DNA of 64,000 nucleotides from Granulicatella adiacens ATCC 49175 (GCF_025150565.1 NZ_CP102283.1:1240001-1304000); one strand, 5' to 3'. Numbered from the stretch's first letter, positions 44,686 through 55,095 are shown. Notes: generated from the sequence alone by a model not told the origin. Made by a program: numbers and translations.

Positions 44686-45061
44686 ACGCTATAAAATCAA
44701 TATTGAGTCTCATGGATAAGATACCTGCCTCACTCTTTAAGTAAAACCCATATTTATCCACACTATAATCGACTACATTTTTCTGGTCAAACATCATTTC
44801 ATAGCGACTAGAGACATAAACTTTTCCCAAATTAGTCTCTAATAACTTGTCGAACTTTCGATGTAAAGTAGACTCCTCTTCTTTCTTTAAAATGACTAAA
44901 TGATACTTCTCATTAACTTGGCAATGACACCCTCCGCCTTCGTCGTAGAAAGGACTATCTCCATCAGCATAATCCATAACGAAAAAAACATCTGTTAATC
45001 CTTTTTCATTCATTAATTTTAATAGTTTATCTTTAGCTGTTTCACTAAACCAAATTTCCAT
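44684..45061 (-). CDS. HesB/YadR-like iron-sulfur biosynthesis-fold protein
   Basis: A 125-residue protein of the Fe-S biosynthesis (HesB/IscA-like, PF01521) fold: N-terminal FSETAKDKLLKLMNEKG and a beta-rich middle. Only one Cys pair (CHC) is present, in GGGCHCQ, and the C-terminal CG.C motif of true IscA carriers is absent, as in the YneR-type members common in Lactobacillales. An Fe-S role is therefore doubtful. It follows divIVA by 57 bases and ends at a terminator. Confidence 0.72.
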   Translation of the reverse strand: MEIWFSETAKDKLLKLMNEKGLTDVFFVMDYADGDSPFYDEGGGCHCQVNEKYHLVILKKEEESTLHRKFDKLLETNLGKVYVSSRYEMMFDQKNVVDYSVDKYGFYLKSEAGILSMRLNIDFIA

Positions 45062-45118
45062 CGTTTTCTCTCTTTCTATCGAAAAAGGAGACCTCCTTTT
45101 GGTCCCCTTCTAAATTGA

Positions 45119-45676
45119 TTATTGTTGTTCTTCTTCAGTAAGGTGCTCAGTTCTTTTAGCACGTTTTTCGATAATTGAATCAATTGTCGGTGGTGTCACT
45201 TCAATTTGTGAAGGTGTATTTAACACCATATCCCACTCTTCATTTTTAATCATTTCTAATTGTGTTTGACTTAAGATTTGAAGACGTTGACGGAAAATAC
45301 GCGTTTCCTTCTTAATTGCGTCTGTTTCACGATTAATTTGAGTCGCTTTTTCAGCTGCCTCTTTTAATAATTCCTCAGCTGTTTTTTCTGCTTCAAAAAT
45401 AATGATTTCCGCATCTTTACGCGCATTTTCACGTAGTCTGTCTGCTGCTTCTTGAGCTACAATAATAGATTTATTCAAAGTTTCTTGAATAGAAGTAAAG
45501 TATTCTACTTTTTCTTCATTAAATTTCACACGTTTTTCTAAATCTTTATTTTCACGAATTAAATGTTCTAATTCTTTTTTTACTTCATCCAAAAACTCAT
45601 TAACTTCTTCTGGATCGAAGCCTTTGAATTTTGTTGAAAAATCTTTATTATGAATATCGTTTGGTGTAATTGACAT
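45119..45676 (-). CDS. divIVA: Cell-division protein DivIVA
   Basis: A 185-residue coiled-coil protein that senses curved membrane and directs division and pole proteins. The N-terminal membrane-binding domain is intact (ITPNDIHNKDFSTKFKGF...EVNEFLDEV), followed by two long coiled coils (~35-60, ~70-150). The C-terminal tail is short and acidic. It is the last dcw-linked gene in the usual ylmE-sepF-ylmG-ylmH-divIVA order. Confidence 0.95.
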   Translation of the reverse strand: MSITPNDIHNKDFSTKFKGFDPEEVNEFLDEVKKELEHLIRENKDLEKRVKFNEEKVEYFTSIQETLNKSIIVAQEAADRLRENARKDAEIIIFEAEKTAEELLKEAAEKATQINRETDAIKKETRIFRQRLQILSQTQLEMIKNEEWDMVLNTPSQIEVTPPTIDSIIEKRAKRTEHLTEEEQQ

Positions 45677-45689
45677 AAATAACTCCCCT

Positions 45690-46481
45690 TTATTTTTTAT
45701 TTTTTTCTAAAAGACCAAGTTCGATTTTAATTTTATCTTTTTTTGTTCGCCCTTCGATTTTTTGAATTTGAAGGCGTCCATATCCGCGAATGGATACAAT
45801 ATCTAAAATTTCCAGCAAAAAGTCCGGGCGATTCTCTTCGGTCCAATTCACCTTTACTTTACCACTTTCTATCATTTCTTTTGAACGCTGTCTTGACACA
45901 TTAAATACGGAAGCAATCACTGTATCTAAACGAAGAGAACTTACAACTGTTTGAATATTTGTCCAATGATCCACTGGAACAATTAATTTCGTATAGTCGA
46001 CTTCTTCAAGCCTTACAGCAACTTTCCCAATTTTTTCTAGCTGTTGTTTGATATATTCTTTCATATTTTGAGCACAGAATAATTGCCAGTCTTCTCCGTT
46101 AGAAATAATATCGCCAATCAGACTACGGTCAAACCCAAGGCTCATCAGTGACCCAAGAATCTTACCATGCCCCAGTGTTGCGAATTTCTTCGGATATTGA
46201 ATATGAAAAAGAGCATTTTCGAAATCCTCTAAAGTTGGCTCATAATAATCCGGACAAATCATACAACGTTTTCGTTCAGCATCAATATACCCGCCATCAA
46301 AGTAGTAACGAACATCATCATACTGACCCACGATCGCCTCCACAATAAACTGTTGGCGTGGATCAAGATAATTCGTCAATACAGGCGCGTACTGCAAACG
46401 TACTTCTTCTACCCATTCTTCCACTTGCTTTAGAAAAGAGATTTCCTCTTTTCTAAAATGTTGCTCAACTCCACTGCCCAT
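45690..46481 (-). CDS. ylmH: S4-domain RNA-binding protein YlmH
   Basis: A 263-residue protein with a C-terminal S4 RNA-binding domain (~180-250, RLDTVIASVFNVSRQRSKEMIESGKVKVNW). YlmH binds the ribosome and has been linked to rescue of stalled 50S subunits. It has good spacing to ylmG (14 bases upstream) and divIVA (13 bases downstream). Confidence 0.93.
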   Translation of the reverse strand: MGSGVEQHFRKEEISFLKQVEEWVEEVRLQYAPVLTNYLDPRQQFIVEAIVGQYDDVRYYFDGGYIDAERKRCMICPDYYEPTLEDFENALFHIQYPKKFATLGHGKILGSLMSLGFDRSLIGDIISNGEDWQLFCAQNMKEYIKQQLEKIGKVAVRLEEVDYTKLIVPVDHWTNIQTVVSSLRLDTVIASVFNVSRQRSKEMIESGKVKVNWTEENRPDFLLEILDIVSIRGYGRLQIQKIEGRTKKDKIKIELGLLEKNKK

Positions 46482-46495
46482 AATTCTTCACCTTA

Positions 46496-46762
46496 TTAAA
46501 AAATCAAACGTATGAAACTAACAAACACTAAATTGATAAAAAATACAACGACCATAGCCGTCACCAATGCTAAACTATAATTACCAATTCTCACATCTTT
46601 AAAAAGACTTACAAAAGGTCTACATGCTTTATCTAACAATTCTTCAATAAACATCGGAAGATACAGATTCCAATAAATATTTAACCCATATGCAATTAAA
46701 AATAATGTATAAACTGACGCAATATAAGTAGACCATTCAATTAGTAAACTTGCCATCATCAT
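46496..46762 (-). CDS. ylmG: YggT-family membrane protein YlmG
   Basis: An 88-residue protein with two hydrophobic helices (~8-28 and ~63-88) and the YggT signature PFVSLFKDVRIGNYSL between them. Its precise role is unknown; family members affect division-site or chromosome organisation. It lies between sepF and ylmH as in other Firmicutes. Confidence 0.92.
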   Translation of the reverse strand: MMMASLLIEWSTYIASVYTLFLIAYGLNIYWNLYLPMFIEELLDKACRPFVSLFKDVRIGNYSLALVTAMVVVFFINLVFVSFIRLIF

Positions 46763-46768
46763 TCTCCT

Positions 46769-47218
46769 CTAAAACTCAGGACGTCGAAAAGCATCTCCTG
46801 CTTCCTCGTCAAAGTTTCCTTGTACTTGAAAATTCGCCGGTGAGCAGATAAAAATTTCATCTCTTACTTTTTGAACATCACCATTAATAGCATACGCCAC
46901 TCCTACTACAAAATCAATGACACGTTTTGCATCTTTTGGTTCCATCCGTTTAAAGTTAATGAGTACTGCTTCCCCTTTTAAGAGAGCATCTGCTATGCGT
47001 TCCGCTTCAGAATAAACGCTAGGCTCCATCACATAAATTTTAGATGTTTTCTTTACTCCTGGGCTTTGGAAAGGAACGACATTCGAAGCGTTCGATCTAG
47101 AACAAAGTGGAGTCTGAGTATTTTCCTCAGTCTCTTCCACATATTCAAACTGATCATCTTCTTCATAGTAGTCATCTTCAGGACTTAAAAAGTTTTTAAC
47201 ACGATTCATGAATCCCAT
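46769..47218 (-). CDS. sepF: Cell-division protein SepF
   Basis: A 149-residue protein that tethers FtsZ filaments to the membrane. It has the N-terminal amphipathic helix (MGFMNRVKNFLS), an acidic linker, and the SepF core (~65-145, with VLINFKRMEPKDAKRVIDFV and GDVQKV). Its ATG overlaps the ylmE stop (TAATG). Confidence 0.96.
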   Translation of the reverse strand: MGFMNRVKNFLSPEDDYYEEDDQFEYVEETEENTQTPLCSRSNASNVVPFQSPGVKKTSKIYVMEPSVYSEAERIADALLKGEAVLINFKRMEPKDAKRVIDFVVGVAYAINGDVQKVRDEIFICSPANFQVQGNFDEEAGDAFRRPEF

Positions 47219-47901
47219 TATTCTTCCTCCGTTTCAAACCAGCTTGTGCCAATTCGAATATATGTTGCGCCACACTGGATAGCGATTGGAAAATCTCCAC
47301 TCATCCCCATACTTAACTGGAGCGGTTGTGATAATTTTTCCTTTTCTTCAATCTTTTTAGCTAGTTGTGCTAAACGCGAAAAAAAGAAGCGAATTTCTTC
47401 ATCGCTTGCTTCAAAAGGCGCCATCGTCATTAGCCCAGCAACATGAATTTTTTCATACTGTTTACTCTCTTTATATGCGCTAAAAGCCTCTTCAGGTGAA
47501 AAACCATGTTTCGTTTCTTCACCAGAGACATTTATTTCTAACAGACAGTCCAAAGGTTGCTCGAGACGTTTATCAATCTCACTCATAATAGAGAGTCTAT
47601 CAAGAGCGTGGAATAAATCAATGTGATTAATAACTTGTTTTACTTTCCGCTTTTGCAAAGGACCGATTAAATGCCAGATAATATCCTCTTGGGGAAATTG
47701 TTCCTGCCGTTCAAGTAGTTTTTCAACACGATTCTCCGCAAAATGTCGAAAACCCAAATCATACATCTCTTGAACTTCATCCTGAGATCGATTTTTCGTC
47801 ACAACAATAGGACAAACTTCCGTAGATAGTCTATGAACTTGGTTACAAGAAGATGCAACCAAGTTCATAATACGACTTACATTCTGTTTAATGATACTCA
47901 T
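47218..47901 (-). CDS. ylmE: PLP homeostasis protein YlmE (YggS/PROSC family)
   Basis: A 227-residue pyridoxal-phosphate-binding TIM-barrel protein without known catalytic activity. The PLP lysine lies in CPIVVTKNRSQDEVQ (here VTKNRS), with HLIGPLQKRKV and MGMSGDFPIAIQCGATYIRIG (MSGDFPIA) also present. Its start overlaps the ftsZ stop (TAATG), so the two are translationally coupled. Confidence 0.94.
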   Translation of the reverse strand: MSIIKQNVSRIMNLVASSCNQVHRLSTEVCPIVVTKNRSQDEVQEMYDLGFRHFAENRVEKLLERQEQFPQEDIIWHLIGPLQKRKVKQVINHIDLFHALDRLSIMSEIDKRLEQPLDCLLEINVSGEETKHGFSPEEAFSAYKESKQYEKIHVAGLMTMAPFEASDEEIRFFFSRLAQLAKKIEEKEKLSQPLQLSMGMSGDFPIAIQCGATYIRIGTSWFETEEE

Positions 47902-49190
47902 TAATTTCTATTTCTTTTTCTGAAAAATGGCGGAGTATCTAATCCATCATTTTCAGCTTGTTTTGGCTCAGAAGGAGCTTCTACAAAATTGCTTTGCGCA
48001 AATGGTGAATCTGCATCAGTTGATGAAGAAGTATCACGCACTGTAGTTTCACGACGGATATCCCAGTCACCAAACAAGTCTTTTTCTGCTTTCTTTTCTT
48101 CAACAACTTGTGGTTTTGAAGGTACTTGTTTCTCTTGGAAAGTTTGAGGGTTATTCCCTAAATCTTTACGAGTTGAAGTACTGCTTGTAAATGGAGAACG
48201 GTTAGCGCGAGTTACTGACTTTTTTTCATGTTTACGCTCCTCGTCAATTCCTGTTGCGATAACAGTAACAATGACTTCATCTCCTAGGTTTTCATTGATT
48301 GAAGTACCGAAGATAATGTTTACTTCACTTGTTGAAGCTGCTGCAACGATATCAGAAGCGTCTTGTGCTTCAAATAATGTTAAGTCTGCACCACCAGTGA
48401 TGTTTAATAGGATTTGTTCTGCTCCATCGATAGATACTTCTAATAATGGTGAAGAAATAGCTTTCTTCGTAGCTTCTGCCGTACGGTTTTCACCACTAGC
48501 AACACCAATCCCCATTAATGCTGAACCTTGATCTTTCATCACTGTCTTCACATCAGCGAAGTCCAAGTTAACGTAACCAGGTGCAGTAATTAAATCAGAG
48601 ATTCCTTGTACCCCTTGACGTAATACATTATCAGCTTCACGGAAAGCTTCTAACATAGGAGTCTTTTTATCAACGATTTCTAATAAGCGGTTATTTGAAA
48701 TCGTTACTAATGTATCTACGTTTGCTTTTAATTGTGCAACACCTTCTGCAGCGAAGCGACCACGTTTTGGTCCTTCAAAGCTAAATGGACGTGTAACAAC
48801 CCCCACTGTTAATGCGCCTAACTCTTTCGCAATACGAGCAACAACTGGTGCAGCACCTGTACCAGTACCTCCACCCATACCAGCAGTAACGAAGATTAAG
48901 TCTGCGCCAACTAAAGCTTCGCGAATTTGTTCTTCACTTTCTTCTGCAGCTTTTAGACCGATATCAGGTAATGATCCAGCACCTAAACCTTTTGTTAATT
49001 TTGGTCCTAATTGAATTTTAGTTTCAGCTTCTGAGTTTCTTAAAGCTTGAGTATCAGTGTTTGCTACGATGAACTCTACACCTTGTACTCCTTCTGCAAT
49101 CATACGGTTAACAGCGTTGTTACCAGCACCACCAACACCAATGACTTTAATAACTGCGCCATCTAAATTTGTATCGAATTCGAAATCCAT
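47901..49190 (-). CDS. ftsZ: Cell-division GTPase FtsZ
   Basis: A 429-residue tubulin homologue that forms the division ring. GTP-binding GGAGNN (20-25) and tubulin signature [10 protein letters not shown] (106-115) are present, followed by a variable linker rich in Ser, Thr and Lys (~320-415) and the conserved C-terminal peptide ([10 protein letters not shown]) that binds FtsA and SepF. It follows ftsA by 24 bases. Confidence 0.99.
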   Translation of the reverse strand: MDFEFDTNLDGAVIKVIGVGGAGNNAVNRMIAEGVQGVEFIVANTDTQALRNSEAETKIQLGPKLTKGLGAGSLPDIGLKAAEESEEQIREALVGADLIFVTAGMGGGTGTGAAPVVARIAKELGALTVGVVTRPFSFEGPKRGRFAAEGVAQLKANVDTLVTISNNRLLEIVDKKTPMLEAFREADNVLRQGVQGISDLITAPGYVNLDFADVKTVMKDQGSALMGIGVASGENRTAEATKKAISSPLLEVSIDGAEQILLNITGGADLTLFEAQDASDIVAAASTSEVNIIFGTSINENLGDEVIVTVIATGIDEERKHEKKSVTRANRSPFTSSTSTRKDLGNNPQTFQEKQVPSKPQVVEEKKAEKDLFGDWDIRRETTVRDTSSSTDADSPFAQSNFVEAPSEPKQAENDGLDTPPFFRKRNRN

Positions 49191-49214
49191 TATATTTCCT
49201 CCTTGGTTCTCTTC

Positions 49215-50543
49215 TTAATTTTCGTCAATAAACATTTTAAAGAAGTTCTTCACTTTTGCTCCAAACCCTTGTTCTTCACCACTTGCTTCTTGTTCAACAT
49301 CTTGTGGTTGTTGAACTGGAGCTGTTGGTTGAACTTGTACAGGTGCACTTTTTGGAGTGCTTTGTACTGGACGTTGTTCTACACCAGGTTTCCCTTTTTG
49401 TGCGATACGGTGAACATCATCTAAGCTTGCAGCATATTGAATTAACCCCATACTAGTTGCATAAATAGGATTTCTCATTCCCATTTGCTCAGGAATATAA
49501 GTTTTCACTTGTACTCCAAAAATTTCTTGTGCTAACTCTTGAACTCCTGCAAGTGAAGAAGCTCCACCCGTTAACACGATTCCTCCTGGAAGTTTTAATG
49601 CTTCCACTTGGTCTAGAGCACGTTTTACCGTTTCAAAAGTTTGAACGACACGAGCTTCAATAATTTCTGATAAGTAATGTTCATCTACTTTTATTGGATC
49701 TTTCTTTCCAATCGTTTCAACTGGGAAAAATTCATCTGCACTCGTTTCTGATGAGATTGCATATCCATATTCACGTTTAATGCGTTCAGCATTTTCAAAG
49801 CTTGCATTCAAGATGATTGAGATGTCTTTTGATACGAAATCTCCACCCTCTTGATCCACAAATGAAAATTTCAACTGATTGTCATGCATAACAGAAGCAC
49901 TAGTTTGTCCACCACCCATGTCAATTAAAATTGTTCCAAATTCTCTTTCACCTGGAGTTAATGCTACTTGACTAATCGCTAATGGTTGAATCACCATTTC
50001 TTCAATATTTAATCCGGCTTTGTCAATACAACGTTTAATATTATGAACAATCGTCTTAGGTCCTGTAATCATGCTCGCAAATAATTCTAAGCGAACGCCA
50101 ATCATTCCACGAGGATCTTTAATCCCGTCAAATCCATCCACGATGAACTCTTCTGGAATAACAGAAATAATTTCGCGTTCAGGTGCAACTGAACGAACTT
50201 TTGCAGCGGAAATCACATTATATACATCCACATCTGTAATTTCTCTATTTTCACTTGATACAGCAATCATTCCATGACAAGGTTCGATTGAAATTTGATT
50301 ACTTGGAATTCCAACGATAACGTCCTTGATTTGAATATTTGATTTTTGTTCTGCTTGTCGTACTGCTTTTCGAATGGATTCAACTGTTTCATCAATATCT
50401 ACGATGACTCCACGGCTCAATCCTTCTGATTTTTCATTGCCGACTCCAATAATATTTAATTGTCCTCTGACATACTCAGCTACTACAACTTTTATTGAAG
50501 TGGTTCCAATATCTAAACTCACATAAATTCCCTGATTTTTCAC
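49215..50543 (-). CDS. ftsA: Cell-division protein FtsA
   Basis: A 442-residue actin-like membrane anchor of FtsZ. Actin-fold motifs: phosphate-1 DIGTTSIKV (11-19), IDMGGGQTS, and LTGGASSLAG. The C terminus carries the amphipathic membrane helix (GAKVKNFFKMF). It starts with GTG at 50543 after TAGGAGG. A candidate extended -10 promoter (TGTTAAAAT, -10 at 50617-50622) lies upstream, so ftsA-ftsZ may be partly transcribed on their own. Confidence 0.98.
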   Translation of the reverse strand: MKNQGIYVSLDIGTTSIKVVVAEYVRGQLNIIGVGNEKSEGLSRGVIVDIDETVESIRKAVRQAEQKSNIQIKDVIVGIPSNQISIEPCHGMIAVSSENREITDVDVYNVISAAKVRSVAPEREIISVIPEEFIVDGFDGIKDPRGMIGVRLELFASMITGPKTIVHNIKRCIDKAGLNIEEMVIQPLAISQVALTPGEREFGTILIDMGGGQTSASVMHDNQLKFSFVDQEGGDFVSKDISIILNASFENAERIKREYGYAISSETSADEFFPVETIGKKDPIKVDEHYLSEIIEARVVQTFETVKRALDQVEALKLPGGIVLTGGASSLAGVQELAQEIFGVQVKTYIPEQMGMRNPIYATSMGLIQYAASLDDVHRIAQKGKPGVEQRPVQSTPKSAPVQVQPTAPVQQPQDVEQEASGEEQGFGAKVKNFFKMFIDEN

Positions 50544-50616
50544 GTTTATTGAAACCTCCTATACGATTATTCATAATTCATTTTTTAATGTTAATTTTGT
50601 TAGTGATACTCCTTAT

Positions 50617-50622
50617 ATTTTA
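50617..50622 (-). promoter_or_regulatory. Candidate extended -10 promoter before ftsA
   Basis: TGTTAAAAT on the minus strand in the 129-bp gap between divIB and ftsA, the largest gap inside this part of the dcw cluster. The -35 is weak. Confidence 0.45.
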
Positions 50623-50672
50623 ACACAATTACGTTCACTACAAAAAACATATGAGCGAGTTTTAAGACTTTT

Positions 50673-51530
50673 TTATCGAATCGTTGTATCCGGTGTAAAG
50701 TATATTCCCACTTCCATATCAACGGTTCCCTTTTTACCATTCAACTGTTTTGCAATTGATGGATAATACACTAATTTATCCCCAATATCCTTCAAATTTC
50801 CGATGACTCGATTTCCATCTTTCATCTTCAAATAAATTTTTTGGTGATTTTTAATATCGTTTGGATATTGAATTTCTTTTATCTCTCGAATAATACTACT
50901 AGAAACTTTTTCTAATTGTTTCGCTAGAGTTTTATATTGAGTTTCTTCAGTAAAATCTACTAATTCTGGATATTCTTCTGTAGAAAGAGTTGCTTCCACT
51001 TCGATTGTTTGACCATCAGCAAGAAGTTCAAATGTTTTCTCTTCCGTTTTAAAATAACCAATAGCAGGATTTTCTTCAATATTCAAACGTATTTTATTCC
51101 ATGCTACTAATTCAATAGAAGCATCTTTAATTTTTGGACTGGCAGCTTTTAAAAGTGTTGCGGTACGTGTACGATTGGCTAAAATCGTCCAAATACTTTG
51201 CCCTTTGACAATTCCATCTTTCTCTTGAACTAGTTCAGCAGGAACTTGGCTTAATCCTACTACCTCAATCTCAGAAACTTTTGATAGTGGAGAAATAAAA
51301 TAAATACTCCAAGCTAAACACACAATAAAAATTCCTTTTAACAGTGTTGCATTCGTAATTCCTTTTGATTCAGGCTTTTTCTTTTTAGGTTTGGGTTCTC
51401 TTTTTGGAGGTCGTACATCCTCTTTTGGAACTGTCTCTTCTACTCTAGAAGTAGGTGAGTTTTGCTGCGCTAACTCCCAAGGTGTTAATTCACGCGGAGG
51501 AGCTTTTTTTGGTGTCTTTCGATTAAACAT
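50673..51530 (-). CDS. divIB: Cell-division protein DivIB/FtsQ
   Basis: A 285-residue bitopic division protein of the FtsL-DivIC-DivIB complex. It has a basic, proline-rich cytoplasmic N terminus (~1-60), one membrane span (GIFIVCLAWSIYFISPL), a POTRA domain starting at KVSEIEVVGLSQVP, and a beta domain to the C terminus. It is shorter than some streptococcal DivIB. It follows murG by 18 bases. Confidence 0.93.
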   Translation of the reverse strand: MFNRKTPKKAPPRELTPWELAQQNSPTSRVEETVPKEDVRPPKREPKPKKKKPESKGITNATLLKGIFIVCLAWSIYFISPLSKVSEIEVVGLSQVPAELVQEKDGIVKGQSIWTILANRTRTATLLKAASPKIKDASIELVAWNKIRLNIEENPAIGYFKTEEKTFELLADGQTIEVEATLSTEEYPELVDFTEETQYKTLAKQLEKVSSSIIREIKEIQYPNDIKNHQKIYLKMKDGNRVIGNLKDIGDKLVYYPSIAKQLNGKKGTVDMEVGIYFTPDTTIR

Positions 51531-51548
51531 ATTCTCCTCCTTCTATCT

Positions 51549-52652
51549 TTATTTCACTAGAGAATGAATAATTGTTTCAAGTCTCGTTGAAGCATCGGTA
51601 ATACCCAAAGCTTTGGAATTGCTGGCCATTTGTAGACGTTTTGGTTCATCTTCCATTATACGATCAATTTCTGCAACTAAACTTTGTCCATTTAAATCTT
51701 TCTCTAAAATCATAGTCGCTGCATCTTTTTCTACTAATGACATTGCATTGGCTTCTTGGTGATTTTCAGTCACATACGGACTTGGAATTAAAACGCTTGG
51801 TAATCCTAGAGCTGTTAATTCAATCAATGTTGTTGCTCCACTACGACAAACTACTAAATCTGTGTTTTGGAACATTTGCACCATATTATTAATATATGGT
51901 AAAACTGTGACATTTTGCAATGGTTTTTTCAAACTTGTAATATGATTGTTGATTTTGTCATAATGCACTTGCCCGGTCACCATGACCACTTGATAATCTT
52001 TTGCTTCTAATTCCTCTAAAGCTTCTAAGAATGATTCGTTCATTCGTAATGAGCCTCGGCTTCCCCCAAAGATTAATACAATCGGTTTTTCTTTTTTGAT
52101 TCCAAGTAAATCTAGATAAGCATCATCACGAACAGCATTTGCTAGCTCTTGTCCACGAGGATTTCCTGTCATGACAACTTTATCTTCGTATTTTGCAAAA
52201 TCTTTACGAACCGCATCGAAGCAAATTGCAATCTTAGACACTTTTCTTGCTAAGAATTTATTGGTGATTCCTGCTAAACTGTTTTGCTCATGAATAATCG
52301 TTGGAATTCCCATGTTTGCTGCTGCGTATAATACTGGCGCGCATACATATCCTCCAGTACCAATTACAATATCTGGTTTGAACTCTTTTACGATTTCTTT
52401 TGCTTTAAAATAGCTTGTACAGAAATACCATAATGTCTTAAAGTTTTCTAACGATAATGAACGAACGATTCCTTGAATCTTAATCGTTTTAAAATCATAT
52501 CCCGCTTTTGGAACGATGGTACTTTCTAATCCGCGTTCAGTCCCTACATAAAGAAACTCTGTTGAAGGGTCCTGTTCTTTCAAATAATTCATTAAGGAAA
52601 GTGCTGGATAAATATGTCCACCCGTTCCTCCTCCTGAAACTAATACTCTCAT
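51549..52652 (-). CDS. murG: UDP-GlcNAc:lipid I transferase MurG
   Basis: A 367-residue GT28 glycosyltransferase that makes lipid II on the inner membrane face. The N-terminal glycine-rich loop SGGGTGGHIYPALSL, the GTGGYV loop, the sugar-nucleotide site (LVVCRSGATTLIELTALGLP as CRSGATTLIE) and PYVTENHQEANA are complete. Confidence 0.98.
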   Translation of the reverse strand: MRVLVSGGGTGGHIYPALSLMNYLKEQDPSTEFLYVGTERGLESTIVPKAGYDFKTIKIQGIVRSLSLENFKTLWYFCTSYFKAKEIVKEFKPDIVIGTGGYVCAPVLYAAANMGIPTIIHEQNSLAGITNKFLARKVSKIAICFDAVRKDFAKYEDKVVMTGNPRGQELANAVRDDAYLDLLGIKKEKPIVLIFGGSRGSLRMNESFLEALEELEAKDYQVVMVTGQVHYDKINNHITSLKKPLQNVTVLPYINNMVQMFQNTDLVVCRSGATTLIELTALGLPSVLIPSPYVTENHQEANAMSLVEKDAATMILEKDLNGQSLVAEIDRIMEDEPKRLQMASNSKALGITDASTRLETIIHSLVK

Positions 52653-52669
52653 CTTTTTTCTCCTATATA

Positions 52670-54028
52670 TTACAGTTTCTCTACTGCTTCAATGAAACAA
52701 TCACCGCGAACTTCAAAGTTAGCGAATTGATCCCAACTTGCGCATGCAGGTGAAAGCAATACAATTTCTCCCTCACGACTAGCTGCATACGCTTTTGGCA
52801 CAGCTTCTTCTAATGTTTCTACTACAGTTACTGGAATCGATAATTTTTCAGCAGTCGCTTTCAACTTCTCTTTTGTTTCTCCGTAAACGACCATTTCACG
52901 GACATTTCCAAGTGATGATTCTAATTCTTCAAAACCATTCCCACGATCTAGTCCACCAGCAATCAATACAACAGATTGATTTGTAAAACTTCTTAAGGCT
53001 GTTTGTGTCGCAATGATATTTGTTGCTTTTGAATCGTTGTAGAATTTACGACCTTCAATGGTTTTCACATATTGTGTACGGTGTTTTACTCCATGGAATG
53101 AACGAACTGCTTTTTCGATTCCTTCATTGGTTGCTCCTTGTAATTTGCAAATCGCGACTGCGGCCAACACGTTTTCCACATTTTGAACGCCAGGTACTTG
53201 AATGGCTTCAATTGGCATTACGGCTTCCCCATTAAAGTAAATCGAAGTTTCATCCGTATAAGCGCCGTGTTCCAAGACCGATTTGCGGCTGAAAGGTACT
53301 AAGGTTGCTTTTGTATGGCCTTTAATAAACTCATATAATTCTGGGAAATCCGCATTGTAAACAAGGAAATCCTCTTCTGTTTGATTTTTAGTGATTTGTA
53401 ATTTCGCTTTTACATACTCTTCGCGAGATCCATGATAGTCCAAATGCGCACTAAAGATATTCACGATACACGCTACTTTAGGTCGAAACGCTTCAATTCC
53501 CATTAATTGAAAACTTGATAATTCAGTGACATAAATATCTGTTTCTTTTGAATCTTCTGCCAGTTGCGATAAAGGGACTCCGATATTTCCGCAAGCAAAA
53601 GTTCTTCTTTCAGGGAAGGATTCATGTAGCATTAAGTTTGTTAATGTAGTTGTCGTGGTTTTTCCATTAGAACCTGTAATCCCAAGAACGGTTCCTTCCA
53701 TGACACGTTGTGCAATTTCAATTTCAGTATAAACTGGTAACCCTTTATCAACAGCTTTGGCTACTAAAGGATTTGAATAAGGAATCCCTGGGTTTTTAAC
53801 AACGAAATCCACGTCTCCATCAAGTAACTCTAGTGGATGCCCCCCAGAAACCACTTTAACCCCTTCAGCAACTAACCCTTGTGCGTCAACACTTTCTTCA
53901 AGTGGTGTTCGGTCGTTCACCGTCACATCTGCTCCTAAATGGTATAGCAATTTCGCTACATTCACTCCACTTTTAGCAAGTCCAATGACTAGTACTTTTT
54001 TATTTTCAAATGCATGTGTATTCCGCAC
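52670..54028 (-). CDS. murD: UDP-MurNAc-L-Ala:D-Glu ligase MurD
   Basis: A 452-residue Mur ligase that adds D-glutamate. ATP loop GITGSNGKTTTTTL (~115), the lysine region NIFSAHLDYHGS, and the C-terminal ligase motif YNDSKATNI are present. It starts with GTG at 54028, with GGAGG eight bases upstream. A GC-containing hairpin (54066-54098) lies in the 90-bp gap after mraY, without a T-run. Confidence 0.98.
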   Translation of the reverse strand: MRNTHAFENKKVLVIGLAKSGVNVAKLLYHLGADVTVNDRTPLEESVDAQGLVAEGVKVVSGGHPLELLDGDVDFVVKNPGIPYSNPLVAKAVDKGLPVYTEIEIAQRVMEGTVLGITGSNGKTTTTTLTNLMLHESFPERRTFACGNIGVPLSQLAEDSKETDIYVTELSSFQLMGIEAFRPKVACIVNIFSAHLDYHGSREEYVKAKLQITKNQTEEDFLVYNADFPELYEFIKGHTKATLVPFSRKSVLEHGAYTDETSIYFNGEAVMPIEAIQVPGVQNVENVLAAVAICKLQGATNEGIEKAVRSFHGVKHRTQYVKTIEGRKFYNDSKATNIIATQTALRSFTNQSVVLIAGGLDRGNGFEELESSLGNVREMVVYGETKEKLKATAEKLSIPVTVVETLEEAVPKAYAASREGEIVLLSPACASWDQFANFEVRGDCFIEAVEKL

Positions 54029-54118
54029 AATGATTCCTCCAATTTTCTCTTTTTAATATGTATATGGAGAAAGGCTGGACAAAAATGGCCAGCTCTCCGT
54101 TAAAATATGTTAATTCTC

Positions 54119-55075
54119 TTAGAAAATAATTGCAACAATTAGCCCCGCAACGAAACCGACAGCACTAAAGACTGAAACGATTTTCACTTCTTTCCATCCA
54201 CTCATTTCAAAATGATGATGAATAGGACTCATTTTAAAAATTCGTTTTCCTGTTAATTTAAACGACCCTACTTGCAGGATAACGCTAAGAGTTTCAAAAA
54301 CGAAAATAATCCCAACAAGAAGTAAGGTCCATTCTTTATGAAGCATAATAGAAATAATTGCAAGTCCTGCTCCAAGAGCTAATGAACCAACATCACCCAT
54401 GAAGACTTTCGCCGGTTTCCAGTTGAATAATAAGAAGCCTGCTAATCCCCCTACTACACAGAAACAAAATACAGCAATTGAATTTTGACCTGCATGAGTT
54501 GCGATAATTCCGTAAGTTGCATATGCAATAATATTTGTTGAAGTGGCTAATCCATCTAAACCATCTGTTAAATTCACTGCATTTGAAAAACCTGCAATCC
54601 AAATAATTGTGAATAACGCAAAAACAATAATACTATTTACTTCTCCAAACAACGGAAGGTAAATAAGAGGTTGGTTTCCACTAAAAAGATACAGTGCCAC
54701 AAAAATTGCAGCTCCCAATAATTGAAGAGCAAATTTTTCGTGACTCTTTAATCCTTCATTTTGTTTCTTAAACACTTTAATATAATCGTCAAGAAATCCG
54801 ATAGAACCAAAGAAAGCAAAGCCGATAACTCCACTTAATAATACAAAATTGAAATGACCAAAAACGGCCCCCATAATTAAACTAGATAAACTAATCATAC
54901 AAAGAAAAACTAGTCCACCCATCGTTGGTGTTCCGCTTTTAGCTTTATGCCAAGATGGCCCTTCATCTAAAGTCGTTTGTCCTAACTGTTTCATTTTCAT
55001 AAATTGAATAAAATGTGGTTCGGCAATTACCGTTGCTAGAAACGATAACCCGACTGCTAAAATGATTTCAATCAT
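54119..55075 (-). CDS. mraY: Phospho-MurNAc-pentapeptide translocase MraY
   Basis: A 318-residue polytopic membrane enzyme (about ten helices) that makes lipid I. It has the Asp pairs GFLDDYIKV and NLTDGLDGLA, and the His motif SPIHHHFEMSGW. It lies between murE and murD. Confidence 0.98.
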   Translation of the reverse strand: MIEIILAVGLSFLATVIAEPHFIQFMKMKQLGQTTLDEGPSWHKAKSGTPTMGGLVFLCMISLSSLIMGAVFGHFNFVLLSGVIGFAFFGSIGFLDDYIKVFKKQNEGLKSHEKFALQLLGAAIFVALYLFSGNQPLIYLPLFGEVNSIIVFALFTIIWIAGFSNAVNLTDGLDGLATSTNIIAYATYGIIATHAGQNSIAVFCFCVVGGLAGFLLFNWKPAKVFMGDVGSLALGAGLAIISIMLHKEWTLLLVGIIFVFETLSVILQVGSFKLTGKRIFKMSPIHHHFEMSGWKEVKIVSVFSAVGFVAGLIVAIIF

Positions 55076-55095
55076 AATACTCTCCTTTTTCTACC